From: Proteiniphilum acetatigenes DSM 18083
Lineage (GTDB): Bacteria > Bacteroidota > Bacteroidia > Bacteroidales > Dysgonomonadaceae
Assembly (NCBI RefSeq): GCF_000380985.1
Contig: NZ_KB905693.1
Location: forward strand, 368,770-432,769
Direction of reading: 5' to 3'
DNA length: 64,000 bases
Below the pieces are notes generated by a model. It was not told the origin of the DNA, did no database searches, and saw only the letters and a program-made list of their open reading frames with translations. Made by a program: the position numbers and the translations under genes. Shown piece by piece: positions 51,174 through 60,756 of this stretch. The first letter of the stretch is position 1; each line of letters begins with the position of its first letter.

Positions 51174-53834
51174 TTAGAATTCCTGTCCGATAATAAAGTG
51201 GAATTGACTACCACCTCTCTCTCTTGTCCCACGCCCGTATACTGTGTCGAACCCATATGCCCAGTCGATTCCCATCAATCCGATCATTGGTAGGAAGATA
51301 CGTGCTCCCACACCCGCAGAGCGTTTCAGATCGAAAGGATTGATGTCTTTTACTTGCCACCATGCATTTCCCGCTTCGAGGAATGCTACTCCATAGATAG
51401 TGGAGTTGGGTTCCAGAATAAACGGATAGCGTAATTCCAGTCCAAGACGTGTATAGGCACGGGCCTGCTGTGCAATCGAGTTATTTTCATATCCACGCAA
51501 CGCTATATTTTCGGTAGCGAAGGTCGTGGTATAACCCGTCATTCCGTCACCTCCCACATCGAATGTTTCAAAAGGAGTCTGTTTATTTTTGTTGTAGTGC
51601 CCCAATACTCCGAACTCAACCCTGGTAGCCATTACCGGTGTTCTTTTGACGGTCAACGGAGTCAGCGGTGTGAAAGTGCGTACTTTCAATTTCCATTTGT
51701 GATATTCGTTCCATCTGTATTTTGCCGGGTTGGTGTCAGCCATATCGGCATAGTTGTTGCCATCCCACAACGAGAAAGGAGGGGTAGCACTGACGCTTAA
51801 AGTGAATTGAGAGCCGACACGTGTGTAGATAGGGCTGTCGGTAGAGGTGCGCGAGAGTGTCAAGCCGAGTGTAACGCTGTTGCTATTCCCTGTCTGGAAA
51901 GGAAAATAGTTATACCTCCAGTTTTTCAAACTGTACAGTTGGTAGCCTAACTCTGCCATAAATTGAAAATAATCGTCGGGCCATTCGAGCCTTTTTCCGT
52001 ATCCCAGGGAAGCTCCCACCATATTGAATACCTGATTCGGGTCGTAGCTGTATTCCATTGCATCCTGGTAATATCCACTACCATAGCCACCATAACCTCC
52101 GTAACCGTAGTAGGGGTATCCATACATATAGGGATTGTTGTAGAGGTTCTGGCTGTAATAGCGTTCGCTCATTCCTGTCATCCTTGAATAATAGACATTG
52201 AATGAAAGATGATTGGGCCTTTTCCCACCAAACCAGGGTTCAATAAACTGAAACTGGTAGGATTGATAATAACGTCCGTTGGTCTGTGCACTCAACACCA
52301 GTGTCTGTCCCTCTCCCTGAGGAATGATACCTCTGTGCATAGAGGGGTTCAACAGATTTTGCAGCGAGAAGTTATTCAGACGTAAGCTGAGTTTTCCTAC
52401 CAGTCCTGTTACACCCCATCCGGCTGAAAATTCGATCTGGTCGTTCCCCTTTGAAGTTAAGGGATAAGTAATATCCACGGTGCCGTCCTCAGGATTAGGA
52501 TTGATCCCCCCTGAGATGTCGGCCGAGAGGGCTTCGGGATCGAAGTGTCCTGTCTGTGCGATCTCACGTACAGAACGAAGGAGGTCTTCTTTACTGAATA
52601 CGGCACCCGGTTTTGTCCTCAACTCACGACGGATGATATCTTCATAGAGGCGGTCGTTCCCCTGGATGATCACCCGCTTGATCGTTGCTTTGGGGCCTTC
52701 TATCACGCGGAGTTCGAGGTCTACCGAATCGTTTTCGATATTGATCTCTACCGGGTCTATATTGGAGAACAAATAACCGTTATTCTGGTAGAGGTTGACT
52801 GCTGCATCTTCATCGGAGATCAGCCTTTCCTGTAGTTTCTTCTGGTTATAGACATCTCCTGGAGACATATTGAGCAGTTGTTCCAGTTGAGAAGAGGGAT
52901 AATGAGTATTTCCCACCCAATTGATGGAGCGGATATGGTACAGCGGCCCTTCTTCCAGTACGATATCTATGTTTACCGTTTTTTCGTCATGTTTGTAAAC
53001 CGAGTCACTGATGATCTCTGCATCACGGTATCCCTCTTCGTGATATTTCCCGATGAGATTGTTCTTGTCTTCCTTATAGAGGTCTTCCACAAACTTTTTG
53101 GAACGGAAGAGGTTGATCAGTTTTCCCTTCTCGTTGGTTTTCTTCATTGCCCATTTCAATTTGCGGTCTGAAAGCGCTTCGTTCCCCGTAATATTGATTC
53201 TGCTTACCTTCAGCTTCTCCTTTTTATCGACCTCAATTTCCAATATTACCTGGTTTTTTTGTGCGGGATCAGGACGTTGCATAATTCTCACTTCCGCATC
53301 ACCAAACCCTTTTTCCGAGAAGAAGCTTTTAATGATCATCTCCGCACGGGATATCTGCGGTGGAGTGATCTGGTTTCCTTTGACAACACCTAATTTTTTC
53401 TCAATATCTTCCTGTTCACTCTTCCTCATACCGATATAGCGGATATCACTTACCCGCGGTCGGTCGGTCAGGCGTATCTCCAGCCAGACACTGTCACCCT
53501 CTATCCTGGTCTGTAATATTTTTATATCTGAAAAGAGCCCATGCCGCCAGAATTTTTTGACGACATTGGATAGTTCATCACCGGGGATTTGTATCTGCTG
53601 TCCTTTGGACAACCCGGAAAAACCTACGAGGGTAAACTTCTGGTCTTCATACATGGTACCTTCCACACCTGTAACGTCGATATCGGCTATGTAGTATTTT
53701 TTTTGGGTAGCCGTATAGTTTACGGTGGGTGGACCCGGAGTAGACGAGGGAATGGTGTCATTGGTTTGTGCCATTGACACAAACTGCGACAGCATGATAA
53801 ATAACAGAAGTAAATAAGATATTCTCTTCAACAT
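51174..53834 (-). CDS. bamA: BamA outer-membrane assembly factor
   Basis: 886 residues from the ATG at 53834, where the signal peptide starts (MLKRISYLLLLFIMLSQFVS, then MAQ); the longer frame adds 19 residues without signal character. Five POTRA domains occupy about residues 45-430 (YYIADIDVTGVEGTMYEDQK; KVSRINITGNEALSDRKLKW; GPKATIKRVIIQGNDRLYED). The C-terminal barrel ends SQFHFIIGQEF, a canonical outer-membrane C-terminal strand. A Gly/Tyr-rich stretch of about 30 residues (YGYPYYGYGGYGGYGSGYY) near residue 590 is an unusual loop. It is the core of the machinery that inserts outer-membrane proteins. It is 46 bases downstream of uppS. Confidence 0.96.
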   Translation of the reverse strand: MLKRISYLLLLFIMLSQFVSMAQTNDTIPSSTPGPPTVNYTATQKKYYIADIDVTGVEGTMYEDQKFTLVGFSGLSKGQQIQIPGDELSNVVKKFWRHGLFSDIKILQTRIEGDSVWLEIRLTDRPRVSDIRYIGMRKSEQEDIEKKLGVVKGNQITPPQISRAEMIIKSFFSEKGFGDAEVRIMQRPDPAQKNQVILEIEVDKKEKLKVSRINITGNEALSDRKLKWAMKKTNEKGKLINLFRSKKFVEDLYKEDKNNLIGKYHEEGYRDAEIISDSVYKHDEKTVNIDIVLEEGPLYHIRSINWVGNTHYPSSQLEQLLNMSPGDVYNQKKLQERLISDEDAAVNLYQNNGYLFSNIDPVEINIENDSVDLELRVIEGPKATIKRVIIQGNDRLYEDIIRRELRTKPGAVFSKEDLLRSVREIAQTGHFDPEALSADISGGINPNPEDGTVDITYPLTSKGNDQIEFSAGWGVTGLVGKLSLRLNNFSLQNLLNPSMHRGIIPQGEGQTLVLSAQTNGRYYQSYQFQFIEPWFGGKRPNHLSFNVYYSRMTGMSERYYSQNLYNNPYMYGYPYYGYGGYGGYGSGYYQDAMEYSYDPNQVFNMVGASLGYGKRLEWPDDYFQFMAELGYQLYSLKNWRYNYFPFQTGNSNSVTLGLTLSRTSTDSPIYTRVGSQFTLSVSATPPFSLWDGNNYADMADTNPAKYRWNEYHKWKLKVRTFTPLTPLTVKRTPVMATRVEFGVLGHYNKNKQTPFETFDVGGDGMTGYTTTFATENIALRGYENNSIAQQARAYTRLGLELRYPFILEPNSTIYGVAFLEAGNAWWQVKDINPFDLKRSAGVGARIFLPMIGLMGIDWAYGFDTVYGRGTRERGGSQFHFIIGQEF

Positions 53835-53880
53835 TGTGATATTTTTCTTTTCTCTGACTCTCTTGTTCAGTGGAGAACTG

Positions 53881-54630
53881 TTATTGTTCACTCTCTATTT
53901 GTTCACTGGTTTTGCCGTATCTTCTTTCCCGTCTCTGGTATTCGATAATTGCTTCGTATAAAGCATCTTCCCCAAAATCGGGCCAGAAAGTGCCGGTAAA
54001 ATAAAATTCTGCATAGGCACATTGCCACAACAAAAAATTGCTTATCCGTTGTTCGCCTCCGGTTCTTATCAGCAGGTCGGGATCAGGGATATCGCGGGTA
54101 GTAAGATAACTGTTGAATGTTTCTTCATCAATATCCCCTTCCTGTAAAACTCCTTTTACTACGTCTGCGGCTATCTTTTTAGCAGCCGTAGTAAGTTCCC
54201 ATTTAGATGAGTAACTTAAAGCAAGCACTAAAGTAAGTCCTGTTCCTCCTGCCGTTTCTCTGATACATTCTTCCAGTGCAGTACGGGCATATTCAGGAAG
54301 ACGCTCCATATCTCCGATAGAGCGGATCCTGACTCCATTCTTTTTCAGATCGGCGGTTTCTCTGGAGACGGCATACACCATCAAATCCATCAATCCCTTC
54401 ACCTCTTCGGTAGGACGCCTCCAGTTTTCTGTGGAGAAGGCATAGAGCGTAAGATACTGTACCGACGCTTTCGATGCAGCCTCCACTACTCTTCTTATTG
54501 CACTCACTCCTTCTCTATGTCCTTCGCCTCGCTCCAATCCTCTGGTTTTTGCCCATCGACCGTTGCCATCCATTATTATGGCAATGTGGGCAGGAAGGCG
54601 GTTTTTGTCTATCTTGTCAATCAATGACAT
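53881..54630 (-). CDS. uppS: Undecaprenyl diphosphate synthase (cis-prenyltransferase)
   Basis: 249 residues from the ATG at 54630; the longer frame would overlap the upstream gene by 26 bases. The catalytic Asp lies in HIAIIMDGNGRWAKTRG, with HREG and YLTLYAFSTENWRRP downstream and RTGGEQRISNFLLWQCAYAE near the C-terminus. It makes the C55 lipid carrier for peptidoglycan and O-antigen synthesis. Position between DUF6089 and bamA is the usual one in this order. Confidence 0.96.
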   Translation of the reverse strand: MSLIDKIDKNRLPAHIAIIMDGNGRWAKTRGLERGEGHREGVSAIRRVVEAASKASVQYLTLYAFSTENWRRPTEEVKGLMDLMVYAVSRETADLKKNGVRIRSIGDMERLPEYARTALEECIRETAGGTGLTLVLALSYSSKWELTTAAKKIAADVVKGVLQEGDIDEETFNSYLTTRDIPDPDLLIRTGGEQRISNFLLWQCAYAEFYFTGTFWPDFGEDALYEAIIEYQRRERRYGKTSEQIESEQ

Positions 54631-54649
54631 CTTCTTTATGTCTGAATTG

Positions 54650-55357
54650 TTAATTCCCGTGACAGGGATCTTCACGCATGCTGAATTCCCATGTCAGAAA
54701 AATTATTGTGAATGAATACCAGTCCCTGTTCTTAAGGAAGCTGCTTTTAATGCCGTAAGGACTGTCCAGATTCCATCCGGTGGTTTTTTCAGTAACATCA
54801 AAATCGTCACCAAACAGTTTTCGCATTGAAAACTCAATGCCGATATTCATTCTGTTTTTTAATTTATACTTAAATCCCATTCCGAAAGGGATATTTGCAC
54901 CAGTAAAAGTTTTATCCCCTGTTGCATAAGTGACGCCTACCCCTGTAAACAGGTAAGGAGTATAGGGTTTTGTCCCGAGATATGCATACTTATCGCTATA
55001 CGGAAAAAAATTAAACTCTACCTGTGTGCCCAGCTCAGCCAGCGTACGTTGAAAAGAGGCCTGCTGTGCAAACGGAAAAATGTTGTCCGAGTTGTCACTT
55101 TTCCCTGAGACATTAGCTACAAATATATCGCTCTTGATACTCCAGAGAAAATTGATGTTGTACCGGAACAAAAGTCCCCCGCTTATTCCGGGATGGAGGT
55201 AGAATTTGGTCCTATTGGCATCGCCCATATAAAATGAAGTGCCCGCAGCGCCTCCTATCTCGTACTTGTATTCCTGAGCGCAGATATTTGTGATAGGTAC
55301 CATCAAAAAGAGACCCGTTATAAAAAGTGAGACAACGACAGATCTTTCAATTTTCAT
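54650..55357 (-). CDS. DUF6089-family outer-membrane barrel-like protein
   Basis: 235 residues. Signal peptide MKIERSVVVSLFITGLFLMV...ICAQ, then YEIGGAAGTSFYMGDANRTK, GGLLFRYNINFLWSIKSDIF and PYLFTGVGVTYATGD. The strands are amphipathic and the protein ends in a cysteine-containing tail (REDPCHGN). Proteins of this layout sit upstream of uppS and bamA across Bacteroidales. The function is unknown; a role in envelope assembly is inferred from context. Confidence 0.82.
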   Translation of the reverse strand: MKIERSVVVSLFITGLFLMVPITNICAQEYKYEIGGAAGTSFYMGDANRTKFYLHPGISGGLLFRYNINFLWSIKSDIFVANVSGKSDNSDNIFPFAQQASFQRTLAELGTQVEFNFFPYSDKYAYLGTKPYTPYLFTGVGVTYATGDKTFTGANIPFGMGFKYKLKNRMNIGIEFSMRKLFGDDFDVTEKTTGWNLDSPYGIKSSFLKNRDWYSFTIIFLTWEFSMREDPCHGN

Positions 55358-55388
55358 ACTGTTGAGTATTATTGTCTCAACTCTAACG

Positions 55389-55419
55389 CAAATTTAGCGC
55401 ATAAATTGTTCAGGACAAG
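55389..55419 (-). promoter_or_regulatory. Promoter of the DUF6089-uppS-bamA-ompH-ompH operon
   Basis: On the minus strand, CTTG (55419-55416), 19 bases, TAAATTTG (55396-55389), 32 bases upstream of the DUF6089 ATG. Confidence 0.6.
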
Positions 55420-55451
55420 GCTTGTTTTACCCGTAAAAGTGGCTTTTCCTG

Positions 55452-56798
55452 TCAATTCTGGGCAAACTTATTGAGCCTGCCTTTCCAGATATCCACAAGG
55501 GGGGTATTGGATGAAGATATTCCGCCGAATATCCATATATTGTTGTTCGCATCGGTAACGACAGAAGTATAAGTCCTTCCTGTAAAGTCGGCTGGTAAAG
55601 ACTGGTTTTCTCCTGCTGTAATCCAATCTACACCATAATTCTCTGAATACATCAATAGATTTTTTCCGGTTGATGTTGCAATCAGGTAGGGCTTGTCGTC
55701 ATAGAAAAAGAGGCTGCTTCCTTTCAATACACCTTCTGCCGGCCTTTTTGACGTGATATATTTAATAACCCCTCCGTCTTCCTGTAACAGCCAGATATCG
55801 TTATTGGAGGTGTCACCGGTTGTCGTTCCGCCAGACAGGAAGATAAATTTGCTGGCATAAGAGGTATTGCTTTCTACTTTTATCGATGAAAAATCCGTTA
55901 CCGGTATATTGGCTGGTGTATCGTTCATCAGAACTATATCCGAGAGATTGTTGTTTGCCCGGGCAAACTTGATTTTTTCGTCGTGACTTACCGCCAGCAA
56001 AATATTACCGGGAGTTGTGGAGGGTAATTCGCCGTAAAGCGCTTTCACCTCATACTCTGTTTGTATCGAACTCCAGTCGGCGCCGTTGGTTGATCGATAA
56101 ACAGAACCTGTAGCCGCGTCGAGGGCATAGATGATGTCTCCGGACGTGATAAGCGATGAAAGACGAAGAGTGTGGGGTATGCCGGACAGGTTGACCGTTC
56201 CCCACTGTGGGGTCTCGGAAATGGGGGTTGACACTGCTTTAATCTCTTCTCCCGACCGGTAATAGGTGTAAAACCGGTTTTGGTACACGATTGTCTTTTG
56301 GATTTCTATCGGAGGAGTGAGATAATTTTCCCCGATTTTCTCCCAGGTGAGAATGTATGGATCTTCCTGATATATATTTAGCTGAAAATCATAACTTTTT
56401 GTAGTGATACCATCGGGAGCTGTGGTTCTGATATTACGTAATCTGGGTATAGCAATGGAATCGGACATATTCCATGTGTATGTACTGTCCGGCTCGAGGG
56501 TGACTTCTATTTTCGCGAACGCTAAGCTGGTTGATCCGGTGATCCTTAGCATTGCACTGTCCACGTGAAACCCGTAAGGCATTGACTCCCTGTTGAATAT
56601 TTTCCCATTTACCTGATCGATAGTAAAAGCAACTCCGGGTAAGAGTTCGGTAGTATCGGTTGTGGAGGAGAGGGAGATAGCATATATTTGCGGATCAGTA
56701 GGATATTCCATATTGTTGTCGGATGAATTTAAGCAGGAGGAAAGCAACAATAGGTTCACGATAAGTGCCGATGTCCCAAGGAAATATTTAGATATCAT
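55452..56798 (-). CDS. DUF6242-type lipoprotein with kelch-like repeats
   Basis: 448 residues from the ATG at 56798; an in-frame TTG 9 bases earlier is less likely. Lipoprotein signal MISKYFLGTSALIVNLLLLSSC. An N-terminal beta-sandwich (about 30-150, YAISLSSTTDTTELLPGVAF) is followed by propeller-like repeats (WEKIGENYLTPPIEIQKTIV; VYRSTNGADWSSIQTEYEV; DIWLLQEDGGVIKYITSKRP; NIWIFGGISSSNTPLVDIWK). It lies just upstream of the envelope operon. The function is unknown. Confidence 0.8.
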   Translation of the reverse strand: MISKYFLGTSALIVNLLLLSSCLNSSDNNMEYPTDPQIYAISLSSTTDTTELLPGVAFTIDQVNGKIFNRESMPYGFHVDSAMLRITGSTSLAFAKIEVTLEPDSTYTWNMSDSIAIPRLRNIRTTAPDGITTKSYDFQLNIYQEDPYILTWEKIGENYLTPPIEIQKTIVYQNRFYTYYRSGEEIKAVSTPISETPQWGTVNLSGIPHTLRLSSLITSGDIIYALDAATGSVYRSTNGADWSSIQTEYEVKALYGELPSTTPGNILLAVSHDEKIKFARANNNLSDIVLMNDTPANIPVTDFSSIKVESNTSYASKFIFLSGGTTTGDTSNNDIWLLQEDGGVIKYITSKRPAEGVLKGSSLFFYDDKPYLIATSTGKNLLMYSENYGVDWITAGENQSLPADFTGRTYTSVVTDANNNIWIFGGISSSNTPLVDIWKGRLNKFAQN

Positions 56799-56884
56799 TT
56801 GTTTCAAAAATATTGTACACCACAGTTATTTAGGATATGCAAAAGTAGAAAGATTTTTCTCTTTAACCATATTAAAATGAATAT

Positions 56885-57955
56885 TTAATGAAAATTTCGA
56901 GTTATTTTACTCTTTAAATGAAATTGTACTGAGCCCGGGTAATTTCTGAAAGCGGCGACATCTCCCTGTATGATCGGTGCTTTCACCCCAGAATGGAGAG
57001 CTTTTTCGGCTATTTCAACATATGCTTCATCCCACATATTTTTTTCGATGAAAGAAGCCAGTAATTGAGCACCTCCCTCTATCAACAGGGAGTATATTTT
57101 TTCCTCGTACAACCGGTCTGATATCTGTTTGCAGATGTCTCCCGAGAAGTCTATTTCTATATATTTTATATAGCTGTTTTTTGCTGTGTGGGGAGGAGCA
57201 GATGCTGTGAAAACGATGGTAGGAGCTGTTCCGTCAAAAAGGGATGCATCGGCGGGGATTTTATTTTGCCTGTCGATAACCACTCTCGTGGGGTCATTGC
57301 CGAACCATTTTCTTGCCGTTAATTGTGGATTGTCCAGGAGAGCAGTGTTTGTACCTACCATGATCCCTTGTACCTGTGTGCGAAATTTATGTACGATAGT
57401 GTGTGTCATCGTATTGGATATAATAACCGGAGTATTTCCGTCGCCCGGTGTGCGAAGGTAATCTATGAAGCCGTCGCTGCTTTGTGCCCATTTTAAAATG
57501 ATATAAGGTCTGTTGTAGAGCTGATTTACGAAGAAAATTCTGTTCAGTTCACGGGCCTCTTTTTCCAGCATTCCTACTACTACTTCAATACCGCTCTCCC
57601 TCATCATTGCAATACCTTTTCCTGAGACTTTCGGATTGGGATCACCCGTAGCCACCACCACTCGCGGTATCTTCCTGGTAATGATCAACTCAGCACAGGG
57701 AGGCGTTTTGCCATGATGTGCACAGGGTTCGAGTGATACATAAAGGGTCGATTCGGATAGTAACGAACTGTCTCTTACGGAAGCAATGGCATTCACCTCC
57801 GCATGTGCTTCGCCATATTGCCGGTGAAACCCTTCCCCGATTATTCGGCCGTTATGTACCACTACGGCGCCTACCAGAGGGTTTGGCTTTGTAGAGCCTT
57901 CACCCTTGCGGGCAAGCTGAAGGCATCTTTCCATAAACAGCGGATTTAATTCCAT
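56885..57955 (-). CDS. ribD: Bifunctional riboflavin biosynthesis deaminase/reductase
   Basis: 356 residues from the ATG at 57955 (MELNPLFMERCLQLARKGEG); an earlier ATG would run closer to divergent prmC. The N-terminal deaminase has the zinc motifs HAEVNAI and PCAHHGKTPPC. The C-terminal reductase has KWAQSSDGFI, TNTALLDNPQLTAR and IEGGAQLLASFIEKNMWDEA. It converts the first pyrimidine intermediate of riboflavin synthesis in two steps. No FMN riboswitch is visible in the 25-base gap to prmC. Confidence 0.95.
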   Translation of the reverse strand: MELNPLFMERCLQLARKGEGSTKPNPLVGAVVVHNGRIIGEGFHRQYGEAHAEVNAIASVRDSSLLSESTLYVSLEPCAHHGKTPPCAELIITRKIPRVVVATGDPNPKVSGKGIAMMRESGIEVVVGMLEKEARELNRIFFVNQLYNRPYIILKWAQSSDGFIDYLRTPGDGNTPVIISNTMTHTIVHKFRTQVQGIMVGTNTALLDNPQLTARKWFGNDPTRVVIDRQNKIPADASLFDGTAPTIVFTASAPPHTAKNSYIKYIEIDFSGDICKQISDRLYEEKIYSLLIEGGAQLLASFIEKNMWDEAYVEIAEKALHSGVKAPIIQGDVAAFRNYPGSVQFHLKSKITRNFH

Positions 57956-57980
57956 TTTTTTGTTATCTTTACACATCGTT

Positions 57981-58832
57981 ATGCAACACTCAGTTCAACA
58001 TATCCTACAGGAATTGGAGGGTCTCTATTCCAAATCTGAGATATCCGTTCTTACGCAACTTATCCTTGAAGAAGTATGCGGAAACTCTTTCAGAGGCATA
58101 ACGACAGACAAAATTAAACATTTATCCGGTTCGGAACGCTGGAAAGCGGAAGATATTGTCCGTAGACTGAAAAGAGGGGAGCCAATACAGTATATATTGG
58201 AGAAGACAGAGTTTTACGGAATGCCTTTTGTCGTTAGCCCCGATGTGCTTATCCCTCGCCCTGAAACTGAGGAGCTTGTGGAATGGATCCTTGCCGGAAA
58301 CCGACCGGCAGGTTGCTCTGTATTGGATATCGGAACCGGTAGCGGATGTATTGCGGTGACGCTGGCGAAGAAAATGTATGGTGCTGATGTATATGCGTGG
58401 GATATATCGAAAGGTGCATTGAAGGTCGCATCAGAAAATGCATTCCTGAACTGCGTAAACGTGCGGTTTTCGTTGCGGGATATTTTTCAGCCGGTTGATA
58501 CTGCTCCTTTCTTTGACGTGATAGTGAGTAATCCCCCTTATGTGACCGAGTCGGAAAAGACGACTATGGAGGCAACCGTTCTCGGTTTTGAACCGCATGG
58601 AGCGCTTTTTGTTCCTGATACCCATGCTTTGATTTTTTATGAGCGGATTGCCGAGGTAGCACTTGCCTTATTACAGAGTGAAGGGGAGTTGTACTTCGAG
58701 ATCAACCGGGAGAAAGGCTTGGAAGTATGCAATATACTCCGGAGCAAAGGTTTTGGGTCGATAGAATTAAGAAAAGATATTTCAGGAAATGATAGGATGG
58801 TGCGTGCTGTAAAACCGGAAGGTCATGGATAA
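57981..58832 (+). CDS. prmC: Peptide chain release factor N5-glutamine methyltransferase
   Basis: 283 residues from the ATG at 57981. The N-terminal helical domain binds release factor (YILEKTEFYGMPFVVSPDVL, IPRPETEELV). The SAM-binding fold has VLDIGTGSGCIAVTLAKK and the catalytic NPPYV motif (DVIVSNPPYVTES). It methylates the GGQ glutamine of release factors. It is divergent from ribD and overlaps recX by 8 bases, so prmC, recX and comF form one translationally coupled unit. Confidence 0.95.
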   Translation: MQHSVQHILQELEGLYSKSEISVLTQLILEEVCGNSFRGITTDKIKHLSGSERWKAEDIVRRLKRGEPIQYILEKTEFYGMPFVVSPDVLIPRPETEELVEWILAGNRPAGCSVLDIGTGSGCIAVTLAKKMYGADVYAWDISKGALKVASENAFLNCVNVRFSLRDIFQPVDTAPFFDVIVSNPPYVTESEKTTMEATVLGFEPHGALFVPDTHALIFYERIAEVALALLQSEGELYFEINREKGLEVCNILRSKGFGSIELRKDISGNDRMVRAVKPEGHG

Positions 58833-59325
58833 GAAAGGAAGGATCATTACCGAAGAAGCGGCTTATGCAAGGATGGCGCGGGTCTGCTCACAAAAGGAGT
58901 GCGCTCCTTTCGATATAGCCCGGAAGCTGAGGAGGATGGAGTTGCCGGAGTTGCTGGTAGATAAGATCATCGACCGGCTGAAGAAAGAGAAGTACCTTGA
59001 TGAGAGACGGTTTATCCGCAGCTATATACATGATAAACTCTATTTCAATAAGTGGGGAAAAAGAAAGATTATACTCTTTCTGAAGCAGAAACAGTTGCCT
59101 CAGGGGTTGATTGAAGAGGTGTTTTCGGAACTTCCCGGTGAATCGTTCGGTGAATCGTTAAAGCCGATACTCGAGAAAAAATGGAAGAGTGTGAAAGGGA
59201 AGTCAGACTACGAAAAACGGGGTAAATTGATCCGGTATGCGTTGGGTAAGGGCTTTTCTTTGGAGGAAGTGATGGCTTGTATGGAAAAAATGAAGATAGG
59301 AGAAGTCTTTGATGAAACGGAATGA
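58825..59325 (+). CDS. recX: RecX-family regulatory protein
   Basis: 166 residues with the three-helix-repeat composition of RecX: ARMARVCSQKECAPFDIARK, KLRRMELPELLVDKIIDRLK, YLDERRFIRSYIHDKLYFNK, WGKRKIILFLKQKQLPQGLI. RecX binds and limits RecA filaments. Its start overlaps prmC and its end overlaps comF. Confidence 0.9.
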   Translation: MDKKGRIITEEAAYARMARVCSQKECAPFDIARKLRRMELPELLVDKIIDRLKKEKYLDERRFIRSYIHDKLYFNKWGKRKIILFLKQKQLPQGLIEEVFSELPGESFGESLKPILEKKWKSVKGKSDYEKRGKLIRYALGKGFSLEEVMACMEKMKIGEVFDETE

Positions 59326-60007
59326 GTGGTTACATCAACTGATACACCTTTTCTATCCGAATGTATGTGTTGTTTGTGGTAGCGAATTGTTACCCGGAGA
59401 AGAAGGAGCCTGTCTGCAATGCCTGTATAAGTTGCCGAAGACTCATAACTTCAGGGAACCCGACAACGATGCTGAAAAACTGATGGCGGGGCGAATACCT
59501 TTCGAACGGATTGCCTCTTATTGTGTCTATACCAAGGGAGGAACCCTGTCACCTTTAATCCATCATTTGAAATACCGTCACAAGGAGAGTATAGGTCTGT
59601 TATTGGGCAGGATGTTTGGTAAAGACCTGATGGGTAGTGAATTTCTTAATTCGGTCGACTTGATCGTGCCCGTGCCGCTCCATCCTAAAAGAGAGAAAAT
59701 GAGGGGATACAATCAGGCTGAGATAATTGCCAGGGGTCTTTCAGAAGCCATAGGCCTGCCTGTCTCCAAAGGTAATCTGATTCGCGTGGTTTACAATCCT
59801 ACACAGACCAAACGTACCAAAACGCAGCGCTGGGAGAATGTGAAAGATATTTTCAAAGTAGCTGATCCGCTGCTGTTCGAGCAGAAACACCTGTTACTGG
59901 TAGATGATGTGATCACTACAGGATCTACACTGGAAGCCTGTGGAATGGCTTTGCAGGCGTGTAAGGATGTGAAAATCAGTATTGCTACTCTCGGGGAGGT
60001 TTTTTAA
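59312..60007 (+). CDS. ComF-family phosphoribosyltransferase-like protein
   Basis: 231 residues from the ATG at 59312 (a TTG three bases earlier is in frame). An N-terminal zinc ribbon (CVVCGSELLPGEEGACLQC) is followed by a phosphoribosyltransferase fold with the PRPP loop LLLVDDVITTGSTLEACG and the motifs DLIVPVPLHPKREKMRGYNQ and QTKRTKTQRWENV. ComF proteins take part in DNA uptake and processing; whether this organism is competent is not shown. Overlaps recX by 14 bases. Confidence 0.92.
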   Translation: MKRNEWLHQLIHLFYPNVCVVCGSELLPGEEGACLQCLYKLPKTHNFREPDNDAEKLMAGRIPFERIASYCVYTKGGTLSPLIHHLKYRHKESIGLLLGRMFGKDLMGSEFLNSVDLIVPVPLHPKREKMRGYNQAEIIARGLSEAIGLPVSKGNLIRVVYNPTQTKRTKTQRWENVKDIFKVADPLLFEQKHLLLVDDVITTGSTLEACGMALQACKDVKISIATLGEVF

Positions 60008-60024
60008 TCCTATTTTTTTCAGAA

Positions 60025-60060
60025 ATTGCACCTGAATAATTTTGAAAAAGCGTACTTTTG
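60025..60060 (+). promoter_or_regulatory. Possible pyrE promoter
   Basis: TACTTTTG (60053-60060) is a good -7 element 43 bases before the pyrE ATG. The best TTG (60026-60028) is 24 bases upstream of it, a little far. Confidence 0.45.
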
Positions 60061-60102
60061 TGATTAATCTGCAAAAAAGGTGACAAAAAATAAATTAATC
60101 GT

Positions 60103-60756
60103 ATGAACACGCTACAGAAATTAACAGCCGAAAAGCTTCTTAGAATTAAAGCCATTAAACTACAGCCATCTAACCCGTTTACATGGGCCTCAGGTTGGAA
60201 ATCACCCATATATTGTGACAACCGGAAACTGATGTCTTATCCGGCTATACGTAATTTTGTGAAAGTAGAATTTGCCCGTCTTGTTCTCGAGAAATATCCG
60301 CAGGCTGACGCTGTTGCAGGGGTTGCCACGGGCGCTATTGCCCCCGGTGTGCTGGTAGCCGACCTGCTCGGATTACCTTTTGTGTATGTCCGCTCTGCAC
60401 CGAAAGACCACGGACTTGAAAATATGATCGAGGGTGACCTGCGTCCGAAACAGAAGGTGATCGTGATCGAAGACCTGGTTTCTACCGGAGGTAGCAGCCT
60501 GAAAGCAGTGGAAGCCATCCGTAATAACGGTTCGGATGTACTTGGCATGCTGGCGGTGTTTACCTACGGATTTCCATATGCCGAGAAACGGATGCATGAT
60601 GCACGGGTGGAACTGACCACGCTTTGCAATTACGATGCGATACTGGATGAGGCACTGGCAACCGATTATATCGACGAGTCGGAGTTGCAGACATTACAGG
60701 ACTGGCGCAAAGACCCTGAAAACTGGGGACAACCCGCAAAAAAGACTAAGAAATGA
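60103..60756 (+). CDS. pyrE: Orotate phosphoribosyltransferase
   Basis: 217 residues. It joins orotate with PRPP to give OMP in pyrimidine synthesis. Motifs: LQPSNPFTWASGWKSPIYCD, ADAVAGVATGAIAPGVLVAD, FVYVRSAPKDHGLENMIEGD and the PRPP loop VIVIEDLVSTGGSSLKAVEA. It overlaps the following SRPBCC gene by ATGA. Confidence 0.97.
   Translation: MNTLQKLTAEKLLRIKAIKLQPSNPFTWASGWKSPIYCDNRKLMSYPAIRNFVKVEFARLVLEKYPQADAVAGVATGAIAPGVLVADLLGLPFVYVRSAPKDHGLENMIEGDLRPKQKVIVIEDLVSTGGSSLKAVEAIRNNGSDVLGMLAVFTYGFPYAEKRMHDARVELTTLCNYDAILDEALATDYIDESELQTLQDWRKDPENWGQPAKKTKK

Noticed and set aside
50999..51256. 85-codon minus-strand frame overlapping the 3' end of bamA
   Set aside because: It starts inside bamA in another frame and continues through AT-rich spacer; no motif, no start signal.
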